Counted from the first letter of the stretch, positions 22,444 through 35,304 are shown. The stretch is DNA of 64,000 bases from Sinohyriopsis cumingii (GCA_028554795.2 CM068827.1:144287751-144351750), one strand, 5' to 3'. A program made the numbers and translations. Notes: generated from the letters alone by a model not told the origin.

Positions 22444-22541
22444 TTAGCAAATCATTTCGTTCGGTCTGAAAATTGGAAGTTTTAATAATGATTCATTGTT
22501 CACATTCCGTGATTGTTCTAAAAGTGATACCACTTTTTTTT

Positions 22542-22554
22542 AGGGGGGAGGTAT
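22542..22554 (+). promoter_or_regulatory. Polypurine tract
   Basis: AGGGGGGAGGTAT immediately before the 3' LTR, the expected primer for plus-strand DNA synthesis. Confidence 0.85.
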
Positions 22555-23909
22555 TGTCACGGAATGGTGTAAATGTTGTTAATTAAATACATGTACTTGG
22601 GTTTCGTTTCTTTTCTCTGTACAACGATACCCGAGGGTGATTTTAATATGGTCTATGTATTTCGAAATCGTGAGTACGATTCGTCCTGTGCCACATGTGC
22701 AAGGTGCCTTTGATAAAGAATAACGAAAATTCTAAAGGTATAAATACATTACTACATGTAAAGGACCTTTACAATACAAATGGTTTTGTCAGCAAGCGGC
22801 CTGCTTAAAGGATTCGCACAACTCCAGCTGTAGGGGTAGGTAATGTTTTGGGTTTTAAGTGATAACTAGTGTATTACCATATTTGCCTTTGCATGTTATA
22901 GTTTTCTTTACATACCATAATGCGTGCATTTTTTATTCTTGTTGCGATGTAGATTTATATTGGTAATGTAAAGCTACATTTTTTAAAAGAATTGTTTACT
23001 ATTGTCTTATCAAGCAGGGTTAGGTTTACTATTGAACCTCTGTTTTGTAATTGCCATTATAATATAATCTTTTTAACTTACCATGTATAACGTCCTTATG
23101 TTATGTCTGTATCAAGTGTAGTACACTGTATCGGGTATATTTTCAGCTGAGTGAGTGAGTTTTTGATGGTAGGAATATCCGGGGTGTCCGGTGTTGTCAA
23201 AGGGTAGAAATGTCCGTGTGTCCGGAGCGTTTAAGGTGCCGGAGCATCAAATGTCTAGCGTCCGGAGTGTCCAGAGGGACTAAGGTGACCCAGCTGTAGA
23301 GCCGTCAAAAGACCAGGAGGTCCGGAGGGTCTAATATTTCAAGTGTCCGGAGGGTCTAATGTTTCAAGTGATCATAGTATTCCGAGGGTCCGGAGTCTAT
23401 ATTGGTTGTGAAATTGATTCAGAGGAGCTGTGGAGTGGATAAGGTGCAGGGGTGACGGAGTGCATCTCCACACATGTATTTTTAGCTGTATGCTAATTTT
23501 GGGTTAGTAAGACCCAGTGTATTATTCAGGACTGGAAGGATAGATTGTATATCCGTTCTTGGTTAGTGACATAATTTCGCTACCTGAGCGAATACATTGT
23601 TTTTACTATGTGTAAACGCTTACATTGTTTACTATTTGAGTGAACTATATTCATCTTTTCATTATTGAATCATTTGTGAAATCATTTATCCTGTATTTTA
23701 GGGTTACTGAACTAAATTTATTTGTATATTTTTTTCATCTTTGAAACTGTGCGTTTTTATGTTAAATAGATCCAATATTTGGATTATAAATACGCACACA
23801 TCTTCATAATCCATTATTCATATAAATCGCCACATTAAATCATATATCTGTGTCGTCAAAACGTGTTCTGTTGTTAATCCGAAATATCCCACCCGGTTAT
23901 CTTGTTACA
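22555..23909 (+). repeat. 3' LTR (1355 bp)
   Basis: TGTCACGG..GTTACA, collinear with the 5' LTR. It has 22 extra bases at about 23508-23530 and scattered, mainly transitional, substitutions. Confidence 0.95.
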
Positions 23910-24031
23910 ACCATTTAGAAGGTGCAACATCTCTCCTAAATGGCCATGATGAATGAGGCATATGTTAGGTTTATTTTAAGACAGATTTTACCCATAAAGT
24001 TAACTTCCAGCAAGACACAATTCATGCATAC

Positions 24032-24252
24032 CGCTCCAGTGGCCTAGTGATTAGAGCATCTGCCTCCATTGCGGAAAGTCGTGAGTACAATCCCCAGCTG
24101 AATCATACCAAAGACTTACAAAAATGCTACTAACAGCTGCCTCGCTAGGCACTCAGCATTAAGAGGTTAGTGTTAGGACTGATTGGCTTGGTGTCAGGAT
24201 AATGTGACTGGGTGGCGACATCATGATACATGTCTGTGGCATGATGCCCCAG
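24032..24252 (+). mobile_element. tRNA-derived SINE (family 2)
   Basis: The head CCAGTGGCCTAGTGATTAGA is box A-like and GTGAGTACAATCCCC is a degenerate box B, followed by a body with CAGCATTAAGAGGTTAGTG. The same body occurs on the minus strand at about 27925-28165. It abuts a family-1 SINE in the opposite orientation. Confidence 0.75.
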
Positions 24253-24255
24253 TGT

Positions 24256-24407
24256 TAGTTGTTGTTGTTGTTGTAGGGTTTAATGCCATTTTTCAGCACA
24301 TGATAGGCTATACACGGCAGCCAGTATTAATGGTGGAGGAAGAACCCGGGAAAACCCCAGAAAGAACCACCGACCCTCGAGAAGCTACTGGCAAGCTTTA
24401 CTACACT
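24256..24407 (-). mobile_element. SINE family 1, head-truncated copy
   Basis: Matches the 11848-12124 copy from the (TTG)n tail through CTGGCAAGCTTTA, then ends; the tRNA-like head is missing. Confidence 0.8.
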
Positions 24408-24639
24408 TCATAAGTTTTCAAAAACAATAATCTCCTAGAAATCACCATATTATTCCAAAGACTGTTTTTAATAAAAAGAAAAACAATAACAAAAAATTCA
24501 GTTAATAATGACCTTCTTGTATTTTCCCCTCATGAACTGAAAATAAATTATGACATTTCTGTTGTTCACACCATAGTTATCAAACACTTAATTGTTCTGT
24601 ACACCTCACCTGGGTTTGAGAAAAGTACAAATTACAAAC

Positions 24640-24759
24640 CTTTTTGGGGACATATATAAGGGTCCCAAGGTCCCCTTCTTTTGGATCCTGAGTAGGCAGT
24701 TGCCAATCTGGGCCTCTCACCACCCTGACTCCTGCTCTCATCCATTCTGGCCACTGGAA
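24640..24759 (-). CDS. Mind bomb-like E3 ligase, first exon seen (MIB/HERC2 N-half)
   Basis: Minus-strand exon ending CCCAAAAAG|GTTTGT (24640). The likely initiator is the ATG at 24741-24739, giving 34 codons that start MRAGVRVVRGPDWQLP. The GxRVVRGPDW core is the signature opening of the MIB/HERC2 domain, and in mind bomb proteins this domain sits a few residues from the N-terminus, which supports this start. A possible acceptor (TTTTTTAG at 24760-24767) would make this a second exon after a 5'-untranslated one; the exon would then begin at 24759, still in frame with no stop. It leaves in phase 0 and joins the exon at 11192 across a 13.4-kb intron that contains the gypsy element and a SINE. 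The protein would be a cytosolic ubiquitin ligase if the missing C-terminal RINGs exist. Confidence 0.8.
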
Positions 24760-25393
24760 CTAAAAAAGTAAAATTTTAAATTTACTGTAAATACTAGCAT
24801 TTTAGCAAATATTTCTTTTCATTTACAAGGATATCGAGTTTGTGTAAATTTCAATCAGTGGTGTGAAATATCTGTATCAGTATTACTGTTTTAGTTTTCA
24901 CTATTTTAGTTAACATAACATTCCATTTATTGAATGCTATTCCATAACATTCCATATCTAACTTTAAATTTTCTACCTATATTTAGGTTGATTAATATTT
25001 TTTAAATTCAGATGCTAAAAGATATACAATCAAAGCATCCCAGTTTTCTTTCCTAGTTAATTATAGTGTTGCATCCTGAATTTGGAAATACTGGAACACA
25101 ATTATTTGGCTAGATATGCAAAGAATAGACCTTCATACTGAGATACAAGTGTTAAAAATAACAATTGACAATATTCCAACCATCATATCAATACCTGCAC
25201 TTTCAATTTCTAATGTTACTCATGCAACTTTTGAATGAAAATGAGAACTCCCCAATACAATTTGTTTATATATCAAAGAGCATTCTTCATATCTCTATTG
25301 CCAAAAAATGGCAAGAATGCCACAGGAAGTAACAGAAGTATATAACGTTGGTAGATATTCAATATAGGGCATAACTTGGATGCAAAACCAATA
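24760..25393. other. 5' flank or intron of the mind bomb-like gene
   Basis: No promoter element or exon that I can defend. Confidence 0.3.
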
Positions 25394-25401
25394 GCAAAAA
25401 G

Positions 25402-25678
25402 CACAGGTGCTCGACGCGAGCTTGATGTTAAGAAAAAAATCATAATCTAAAGGAAAACATTCTTACAGAGTGACAAAAATACCTTAGATTACCCCCATGA
25501 CCCGTTCTGACATAGGACCCTCTCTATCATAATATATATTATATATATTATGATAGAGAGGGTCCTATGTCAGAACGGGTCATGGGGGTAATCTAAGGTA
25601 TTTTTGTCACTCAGTATGATTTTTTTCCTTTAGATTATGATTTTTTTCTTAACATCAAGCTCGCATCGAGCACCTGTG
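25402..25678. mobile_element. Fully palindromic fold-back MITE (277 bp)
   Basis: Two arms of about 138 bp, nearly perfect reverse complements, meet at an (AT)-rich centre near 25540. The ends are CACAGGTGCTCGA/GC.. on both sides. An exact 8-bp duplication GCAAAAAG flanks it (25394-25401 and 25679-25686). The 8-bp duplication and CA start suggest the hAT superfamily; there is no coding capacity. The main arm differences are a few bases around 25457-25470. Confidence 0.9.
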
Positions 25679-25686
25679 GCAAAAAG

Positions 25687-27924
25687 AAGGTCTCATACTT
25701 TTCTTGGACCCAATGGCTCCAATCAAAGGACATAAACCAACAGCTGGTGTGGTACATGATGATAGGCAAGAATGTGATGATTTCATATTCAAAATATGAA
25801 AGTAAACATGCAGGTGGGACAAGTGAATTTTCTGAAATCACCTGTCCTAGAAATTTGATCAACCATGATGATATTATATTCTCAAAGCACAAAATAAACT
25901 GGTTCTGGACATAAATGTAATGAACAATGCTTTTCTATTTTAAGTAAAGGCAGTCATGTTTGATCATGGATCAGCATCACTTCAATCAGTCTGAAATGAT
26001 TTCAGGTCAAGAACCTTTGAACCAAATTTGTATAATTTTGTTTGGCAGTTTTTGGAGAAGACAATTTTAAGGCTTTTTTTAACTTTTAGGCATGACATGC
26101 ATTTGAGATAGGTGACTGACATGCATTTGAGATAGGTGACATAACTGTACATTGCAAGTCTAGAAAGCTCATCGTGCTAGTGTAGTAGGGATATTTGATA
26201 TGATTCAACTGTTTTCCAATTTTCTAGTCTTGTACATAGCCATATTGGATAGATAGAATCAACATTTCAAGAAACTTATGCTTCTGCAGTCCAAAACAAT
26301 ACAAGCAGAATCTTTACAGCACACTGACCCCATGGCCTTATGGACATTAATCATTTGGTTTAACAGGTCTCACTCTATGGTCTATGTAGTTAAAACAAGG
26401 GGCATTTGCATTTATGCAAATTAATTAAATGATTATTTACAGGACTTATAATTAGTTTTAGATTTTGAAAGTGCTGATGATATTAGAGACACAATAGTAG
26501 ATTAAGTTTCTCTAATTAGCAAGAGTATATTATATATAGATTTTAAAGAAATATATATTTTGTACTTGAACCCTGACAATCTTTGCCAGCCCTTACACAT
26601 AAACTAAATTTACTTAACATTTATATTTTGAGGGAGAGGTTGAAAGTGAATGTGAGTCTGATCAGATATGTTGTTATCATTTCCATGTTTTCAAATCAGC
26701 TTCTAGACAACTCATTAGTGAGATATCAAATGTTTAGTTAAAACAGATCTGTGTACCAGATAAATTCAAGCCCATTGTATAATTCTGATATCAGGATGTC
26801 TCATGTGAAGTCTGCTAGGCTGATATATATACAGAGGCAAAAATGGTTAGTGGGAGCTTTTGAATTTGAATTGGGTACAGTGAAAAGAAACCATTAAAAT
26901 AAAACGTAGCTTTACATTTGTTTGTTTGCTCTACCAGCTAATTCCCCAATAGAGCTGCTGCCTACCATACAACATTAGGATGACAATACAATAACACTAC
27001 TACTGTATGATACAATACAACATATAATATAGGGATGATGATGCAATAAATATCATGATATGGATTATTACCTTGTCCATTTGTCTTGATGTAGTGTCTA
27101 TGTTGATGTATTGGCAATTTAAACAAGTGGCAAGGTAATTAGTATCATCTGAAGATATCAAAATTATTTTGCAGATTCTAGATATGGTTTTGTTGCTAAT
27201 TAGAATGCCTCTGCAATTATGTGACCCCTGAAACCAAAATATATCCAAATGGGAGCCTCAAATAAAACTGATGGGTTCAGGTTTAAAATTTTGTCAACCA
27301 TTTTATCTTATCAAAGTAATGTGGTATCAAAAATGTTTTCATATTGACATTAAATTAAATTTATAAATTATTTTTTATGCTTGAATTTGTATTAAAATAT
27401 AAAAATGTTTAGAATATGATTTATTTATTTATCATTCATGTTACCATATCAGACAAAAAGATATATTATGTTTTGTCATTGGAACAGTTGGTTTCACTTA
27501 CTGAGTACGGGAACCAGTCTGATAACTAACATCTACCAGATAAATAACAATACACAAAAGAACAGCACCAAATGTTAAATGCATTTATTGAAGAGACATA
27601 ATGCTATTCTTTTTATTTCCTCAACTTCAATTCAGGTCTATTGTCATGCAAAATACTAAAGTGCTATTACATGTACTTCAATATATCGATGCAGTAAAGA
27701 AAATATAGCAAGTTTGATATGCATCAATGAATCATTACACTGACTTTTTTATAGTAAAACTGATATAATTTGTACAAATTTGGACAAGGCTTTCAAGCCA
27801 GGATGCTGAGAAATTTGGTCAAATTCTGTTCAGCTCTGTGTGTGTGAGAGAGATTTGGATTTTTAACGTAGCTTTATCAATTTTCCAGTAATACTGCTAC
27901 AATGTCTGCAGCATGGCAGTTTAT
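25687..27924. other. No gene seen
   Basis: AT-rich DNA with a 27-bp tandem duplication at about 26090-26140 (GACATGCATTTGAGATAGGT). Short ORFs only. Confidence 0.35.
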
Positions 27925-28165
27925 AGTGATGTCTAGTACTGGGGCATCATGACTCAGACATGTAACATGATGTCCCATCCAGTCACACTCTCCTGACACC
28001 AGGCCGACCAGTCCTAACACTAACCTCTTAATGCTGAGCACCAAGAAAGGCAGCTGCTTGTACCAGTTTTTTTTTACAAGCCTTGTGTATGAATCCAGCC
28101 AAGGTTCCAACACAGGAACTGTCACATTGAAGGCAGATGCTCTATCCACTTAGGCCACCAAAGCA
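27925..28165 (-). mobile_element. SINE family 2, minus-strand copy
   Basis: On the minus strand it reads GGTGGCCTAAGTGGATAGAG (box A-like) and later CAGCATTAAGAGGTTAGTG, as in the copy at 24032-24252. It has a T9 interruption and extra bases relative to that copy. Confidence 0.75.
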
Positions 28166-31100
28166 GTCTTGGATAATAGTAGTTTTTTTTAAATTTGTGT
28201 AATGGAGACTATTTGATGGCAAACCAGCAGCACTTGTAATTTTTTTAGATGCCTTCATGTTATGATGCCTCATGTGAAATTTGGTCAAATTCTGTTTCAG
28301 CTGATCTGGAGATTGAAGTATTTCAAAGTGTTTCTAATTTTAGTAACAGTACCATACTTGATGATGGATTAGCATAAATTGCCCAAAGGTCTTTATGCAA
28401 GGATGACAAATAGGATCAAATTCTATACAGCATGTGGCGAAGTCATTAAAAGCCTTTTTTATTTCTATTTTTAGTACTAATGTGAATTTGATGGCTGATT
28501 ACCATGATTTATACAAATTTGAAATTTTGTTTGGTGGTATTGGGGAAGATCATTTTAAGATTTTTCCATTTGTATTATTCATGGCCATATTTTAGCAACC
28601 TGAAAGGCCGTTATACAAGAATGCTCTGTGCCTGTTTTGGCTGAAGTTGGTCCTGTGATTTGTGAAAAGTAGATAAAAGTCACTGTTGATGGATGAAGTG
28701 TCGTACCATTAGTTCACCTGACCATAATGTTTAGTAGTGATTACTGAGCTACAAATGTCGGAAAAAACTTTAACCAAGACGTACCTGTACTTTAATTATT
28801 GACCCCATGAAATTACCCAGGGGTAGACCCTTGGGCAAGAGTGGTACACAGAGAAAGTGTATTCCCAACATGAACATGAAGTGAAATGGTAAAGGAGATA
28901 TAAGATTATGAAAATGATGAAAAAAGAAAAAGTCAAATATGTCCCCATCATAGTTCTTGAATCCATGACTCCAACCTAGGCCAGAACCCAGACAAAGCAT
29001 CAATACTGAGAAAAGGGGAGTGTGTGACAACATTATATTCCAGAGAAAAAGTGAATTCAGTAAGAAGTTTTTAAGATATAAATATGGAACAAATGTTTAA
29101 CCTACTTGGTATTTTGTCCATTAACATGCCCCACCCCACCCAGATGAAGAGCACAAATGCTAGATACCCACATCTTGAGGGCATAAAATATGAATATGTC
29201 ATTCAGTTTTAGTCGCCTCAAACAATTGCTGTCATTATTATTAGTGCTGACCTATCACTGTCATTATGATATAAAGAAATTAATATTAGGATGTAAAAAC
29301 AAACCACAGGCATGATAGCATTTCAAATTTTTTTACTGTTTACATTCAATATATTTTTGTGGCATGCAATTGAAAAGGCACAGACTGTTCTGATTCAAAA
29401 GAGGTATTAACAATTTTACTGACTGGATTAAGCAATTGTTTAAAAGAGTTAAAATTAGTCACTTTACTCAATCCAAAGTCCTATGTAAGAATTCTCCTCA
29501 CAAATGCCAAATAAGTTGAAATAGTACTAAAAAAATTAAGGAACAAAATGATATCTAGCGACTTTCATTACACAATCCTGCCAATTAAAATTTTTTTATA
29601 CTATTCCAGGATTCATTTTAAGAGAATCTGCAAGAATTACATGGAATAATGAGAATTAAAATGCCTCTAGTTGAAAAAATATTAATAAGTAATAACCTCA
29701 CTGAAAAAAATAGACAATGTTGTTGGGACAATTAAAACTGAGTTGGGTTTTTTTCTGAAGTCTTTTACAATTCACACTGATTTTTAGAAATGTGCTACTT
29801 CTGTTTCCTAAAACATACAAGAAGAATCTTTACAGCGGTGTACAATCAACCCTCAGCCTCTCTAAAGATATGATGTGGCCTGGAAGCTGGTACAAAAAGT
29901 GTGTTAATAAATATTGATTAAATGGCTATTTAAAGTACCTAGCACAGACTTAACTACTTATGATCTTAGAGAAAAGATAGTGAGTTAATTGTCTAATCAG
30001 CAACTAAACATGTAGCCAGTAGCTTGTTTGTTTGCTCTACTTCCATAGCCTACCACCCTAGCTACATTAATTATACCATATAAGTGATCCTTCTATGAGT
30101 TCTTACTTGTAACATCTCAGTATCTACAGTATGACTAATAACCATCTCAGAAGCAACTGAACCCATATACCACTATTTCCAAGACAGCTGAAATAATAGT
30201 GCATAAAATAATTGCTTGACATTTTTATGTATTCAGGGCCCAGAAGCATACATGCAGAATGGAAAGGTAAATGTATGCATTTCCTAAATTTGATGAAGAA
30301 AAGAAAAAAAGAAAACTAGTAATGCTCTTTCTCTTTATGGTAATAACATGAAAATAGCATGAAAATTTCCATGATGTACAAAGTAATAAAAATATAAAGA
30401 CCTTTAAACAGGGTACAATTGCCAATTTACATTAATTTAAACTCAGTTTTCTTGGTTGACTTGCTATTGTTTAATTGTGAATCAGACCATGGATATTAAG
30501 CTAATTAATTGGTTTGTATCAAAGTTGAAACCCATTACCTTTGTGAAGAACAGTTGTACTTGTAAAATGATGCTTTCTGGTATCCATTTTACAAGGTACA
30601 ATGAACAGTTTGAGTGGCAAATAATGGGTTTTATTAGAAAGAGGAGGAAGAACTCTCAATATTCCCTTAAAATCAACTGTGCAAATATTCTGCATTATAT
30701 TTTCATGTCCTACCTTAATTTCTTGATTAAATCTTTCCTGTATGTTACATTCTTTGATCAAATAGACAGTGCAAGGGATTTTCCCCGTCAATGTCCAGTT
30801 CTTGAATAGACCTTGCCCAATAATTATGGCTGAAGACTCCACATCTTTTAATATTGACAAGGGTGTCCCCATCAGAATAAATAGCAGTAGAAAGTCTCAT
30901 TTATAGAAATATAATAGCTAGCCCACACCCCATTTTACAAAATACAAGTATGCTCCCATGATTACTTATTATTATTATTTATTAAGTATCTCTACTGTAT
31001 TTTATAATATTTATGGCACTAAACCAAATCTAACGGCATTAATAATGCATTAAAAATCAACACAAAAGGCACTTACAAACAGGCTACAGTCAGAGGCAAC

Positions 31101-33091
31101 TATGCTACATGCTTATAGTTAACCTATATCTTAAAAGAAATGTTGAAGTGATGGTCATGTATTTACTCAAATTCAATATTAACTGTTGTTCTAAAATGTA
31201 ATACTAGCACAATGCACCAAAGTCTATTCAATCCTGATTAATAAATGCCCTGCACATTAACTGCCATCAAGAAACTTTCAGACGAAAACTGTCCATCGGT
31301 ATGGAGTTTTACATTGTTGGCCAGGTACTAAGTGGGTCAAGAAAAGAAAAAAATCAGCTCTGATTGTCACAAATATAGGGTGGTACGAATCATTTTCCCA
31401 ACCTGCGTGGCTTTCATTGCGACATAACATAAATCCTGTTTGTAATTGATCACACCTTTAGGTTGACCACGACCAAAAATGTCCACGTAATTTAACATTG
31501 AGTTTTACCGCATGTGTTTATCGGGGCGTGTAAATAATGACTTTCTAAAAGAATATGGATTATCAGGATTTTTAAAAAAAAAGTTAATGGTATGTGTAAT
31601 AAAATTCTCACAAAAAAAAGAACCAAAGAAAAACGACACCCGTTAATGAAACTGTCGGTAGGCATGATCTGTTGGCCTATGACTTTTATAAGCAAGCTAT
31701 TTCTTTAAAATAACAAGCGATTATAAAACAGCTGTAATTTCCATCAAGCGTTTCTCATGCACCTGTTCCATATTAACAGCGACTTTTAAATGTCAACAAA
31801 ATATATTCTGTCCGATAGCTAATTGGTGAACACTTCGAACCGTGTCCGTAACATGCAAACTCGGTCTCACAATTACTGCTACAGAAGCGAAAGTGGAAAG
31901 TGGACGCCTCCTTTGTTCTGTATCATCTGTGCGCTTATAGATACTTATAAACACTAATATAATCAAAGCGTCCTTTTAACATAAATCAGAATACCTCACC
32001 TTTTTGACCTAACTGTACCCTGAGCATGTTTAGACCTAGGCAAATGATCATTTTGATACTTAATCGCGTGGAAATCATTATCACAACCCATGACCATTAT
32101 TAATACAAAAAAAATAAAATCACTGCAAATAATTTCACACTTAAACATGTTTAATTTTGTATGGCCAGCACACGCGTATGTTTATTAATTCCTAATTGTA
32201 GTACATTGTATCAGTGCTTTGCTCGCGACAAAATACCATAAACAAACAGGAAGAAAATAACACAAGACATAAATATGTTTATTATTTCTGTCCAATCATT
32301 AAAAAAAAATATTAAGACATTCAGTCATATGGATAGAACTGGTCAAAATGTAAACATCTGATATTGCTTAGAGAACCTGTGCCATTTATTTTAATAAATC
32401 GTGTAACAGAAATAGTAATTGGTGCAATGGAAGACATCTTTTACAATAACGCTGGGGTACTGGCCGTGACACGCTCCTTTTTCACCCTGGCCAAAGAACC
32501 TTACATAACGCTGATCCTTGATGTTTAAAAAATATAAAATTAGCAATATATTTAAATATATTTTCAGAATAAAATACCTCTGCTGCTGTCATGTTCTAAC
32601 GACACTGCCGAAGTATGTGCTCTGCCAGCTCGATCGATATGGCGTTTCAAGTGTGAGCTACCAGCAATACCTCCCTGGAGTTATGTAATTTCCTTCCTGG
32701 TTTTTTGGATATCAGTCAAGAGAATAAAGTAGTTCTATTAATATACGCCGTACGTACCTAAGCTTTATATTTCATCAATAAAAATGACCATTCTGAATTC
32801 TTAATTATGTATGTGTATATTTTGTGACAAGGTGGGTGAAGTGGAAGCGGGTGGGTGGAAGGGATCCCCTTCTATTGACGTGCTGGTGTTAGCGAGTGGA
32901 AACACTGGCTGTCTGATACTACATGGGCGTGTGTATTACCATAGTAACCCCAATACATTTTCTTGTTTCTTTGGGTTTTATTTCTCGATGATATCTTGTT
33001 TGGATTGTAGAAAAATATTTATAATAAGACTTGCTAATTTTGGTTTACCCTTAAAAACTGCACCAAAAAAAAATGTACGCCTTGCAAAAAC

Positions 33092-33096
<5 letters not shown>
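28166..33096. other. Long intergenic stretch, no gene identified
   Basis: About 5 kb of AT-rich DNA. It probably contains the upstream parts and promoter of the minus-strand mind bomb-like gene, but no exon, CpG cluster or core promoter motif is clear enough to place. Confidence 0.3.

Positions 33097-33136
<40 letters not shown>
33097..33136. repeat. (CT)n microsatellite
   Basis: About 20 CT dinucleotides. Confidence 0.95.
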
Positions 33137-33139
<3 letters not shown>

Positions 33140-33342
33140 AGAAGAGGTGGATGTGTAAGGCGAGGATAATTCTTAAATATACGTTTAATTTGTACAGTTT
33201 GTTTGTTTTCTCTCCTCCGCGTCACAGGCTACTTCAGGCACATCAAAACATGCAGTCATGGATCTTATTGCGAACACCACTGGAATTTAATTAGAACTTT
33301 ATTTATTAGGACTGGTGATAGAACTTTTTCGACTATTTGAGA

Positions 33343-33346
<4 letters not shown>

Positions 33347-33419
<73 letters not shown>
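33347..33419. repeat. (AT)n microsatellite
   Basis: About 36 uninterrupted AT dinucleotides; the long inverted repeat starts immediately after it. Confidence 0.95.
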
Positions 33420-33420
<1 letters not shown>

Positions 33421-33421
<1 letters not shown>

Positions 33422-33605
33422 GACTACGAACAGTGCAAAACTAGTATCTAGCTAGCCTAAGCGCTTTCGACTCTTACAAAGACAACGGTTTGTCTGTTTT
33501 ATTTGTTTGTCTTGTCTATGTTTTGTATTTGCCTTTGAAAAAGACTCATTAAGAGTCGAGAGCGCTTAGGCTAGCTAGATACTAGTTTTGCACTGTTCGT
33601 AGTCA
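33421..33605. repeat. Inverted repeat, 56-bp arms
   Basis: The arm TGACTACGAACAGTGC..GACTCTTA (33421-33476) is the reverse complement of 33550-33605 with a single visible mismatch; the spacer is 73 bp. It lies against the (AT)n tract and may be the end structure of an element inserted in TA repeats. Confidence 0.85.
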
Positions 33606-33854
33606 GTTTATTACATTTATCTAAATCAATCCCTGACAAACGTGATCCCCATCTGGATCCAGTGCACTTCATCATCATGATCATCTTTATTTCCTTCCAT
33701 GGAAGATTACATGATATAAGAATAAATCATCTGAATACAATCAATAAATATTAAAAAAAAAAAAAAAAAAAATATTCTATATTGGAATACAAATTCTTAC
33801 ACAATATCAATCAACAAAGTGTTCGTCAACTCATAAGTTGCAAGTTTCAGTACC

Positions 33855-35303
33855 TTATTTACAGAAGATAGCTGCACACTGCATGACAAAGTATGCTGCA
33901 TACAGGACGAATAGCTTGGAGTTTTCTTTGTCGATTACTCCTGATGGTAACCTTTTACCTAAAAGATATTGTAGTTGCAGCTCATCTTCTGCATTAAATA
34001 ACGTAATGTGCAGGCTCAGGGGAAATTTATCAGTAAGGAAATCCCAGAAAGAATTTCGAAAGTTCGACATATAAGGACAACTAACACAACAATGAAGTAT
34101 CAAGTCTGTATAAACATTCCCACATCTAATACACATATCAAGCTGTGTTTGTGGAACAGCAGCCCATAGTTTAGCTACATATGTAAATACCTTAGTGTGT
34201 TGTCTAGTTTTAGCCGACTGCCACACTGAGGCAGGTCGTAAGTATTCGTGTATCGAAGAGAATCTATCAAAATCTGCTTGATTAGACATACGAACTCTCC
34301 AGAGGCTATTTTCAAGACCAACAATTTTTGACCTTACAATTTCTTTCCAATTATGTTTATCTGGAATTTCAGAATGATGTAAATAATCAGTTAGATACCC
34401 GAACAAGTCAAACTTCTTTGAGGTATAATATAAATTTGAAATTAACCCGCAGCTTGACATGCATCCGCTCAGAATGAAGTGAAATAACGCAACGTTAAAC
34501 ACACGTTTAGTATGTACATTGTTAGGCATCAAACACAATCTGTGTAAAAACATCAATTTTCTTCTATCAATTTCGGACTGCGCTGATGTCCATCCTAGCA
34601 TTCCCAGGGCAATGTCTGATCTTGTATGTATTGGAAAACCTTGTAAATGTTTGGCAAAATACCTCAGAGTTTTATCCAATAAAGCGAGGTCGCTTTTTGA
34701 AATGTTACACCATAATTCACTTCCATAAAACATTGAAGGGAAAATTACCTTTTTAATTACATTTGCAGCAACCAAAGGATTTAAACCATTCGGTTTAATG
34801 CCAATACCAAACAGACCGTGAAAAGATTTTTTCCCTTTCTTGCATGCATCGAGTATTGCGTCATGCGACGTCAGCTTTGAGTTAATCCGGTGACCCAGGT
34901 GTGTTGCCGAATCGGTGACCGGCAAACATGACGGGCCAAGATACCATTTCATATTGATAAAATTCTTGTATTGGGGTCCGAAAATGATAATGTATGACTT
35001 TGTAACACTAAGCTCGAATCGCCACTTATTACTGTAGTCGTATGCTATATCTAACAGCTTTTGTAGATTGCTAGGATATATAGCCAAAAGTGAAATATCA
35101 TCAGCTAGGGTTGGATTTCCCACAGCTAAGGATCCAATCTTTGCTCCAAATCCACTATTTTCTAACTGTAGCAGCAAGTCATTTATAAATATTGTGTACA
35201 TCAAGGTTGACAAAACACCCCCTTGTCTCACTCCTTGGCCAATTGAGAACCAATCTGAAAATTGCCCATTTACAAGAACTTTACTCTGTAAATTTGTATA
35301 CAT
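33855..35303 (-). pseudogene. LINE ORF fragment: RT motifs B-C and C-terminal domain
   Basis: 482 codons from motif B to the stop at 33855, including the TLADDIS catalytic box and a C-terminal cysteine-rich region (about residues 400-425). It continues from the 35305-35715 frame across the T7 run. Confidence 0.85.
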
Positions 35304-35304
35304 G

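Larger units (their letters stand above)
16336..23914 (+). mobile_element. Gmr1-like Ty3/gypsy LTR retrotransposon, complete but inactivated
   Basis: A full-length LTR retrotransposon bounded by a 5-bp target duplication ACCAT (16336-16340 and 23910-23914). Order: 5' LTR, tRNA-Leu-type primer site, gag, protease, integrase, reverse transcriptase, RNase H, polypurine tract, 3' LTR. Integrase before RT is the Ty1/copia order, yet the RT, RNase H and integrase (with a GPY module) are of Ty3/gypsy type. This combination is known from the Gmr1 group. At least three in-frame stops and two frameshifts break the coding region. The LTRs differ by roughly a dozen substitutions plus one 22-bp indel (about 1% by eye), so the insertion is fairly young. 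It lies in the 13-kb intron between the first two mind bomb-like exons, antisense to that gene. Confidence 0.95.

Noticed and set aside
33855..34074. Plus-strand ORFs across the LINEs (for example 33838-34074, 4241-4689)
   Set aside because: Shadows of the minus-strand reverse-transcriptase frames.
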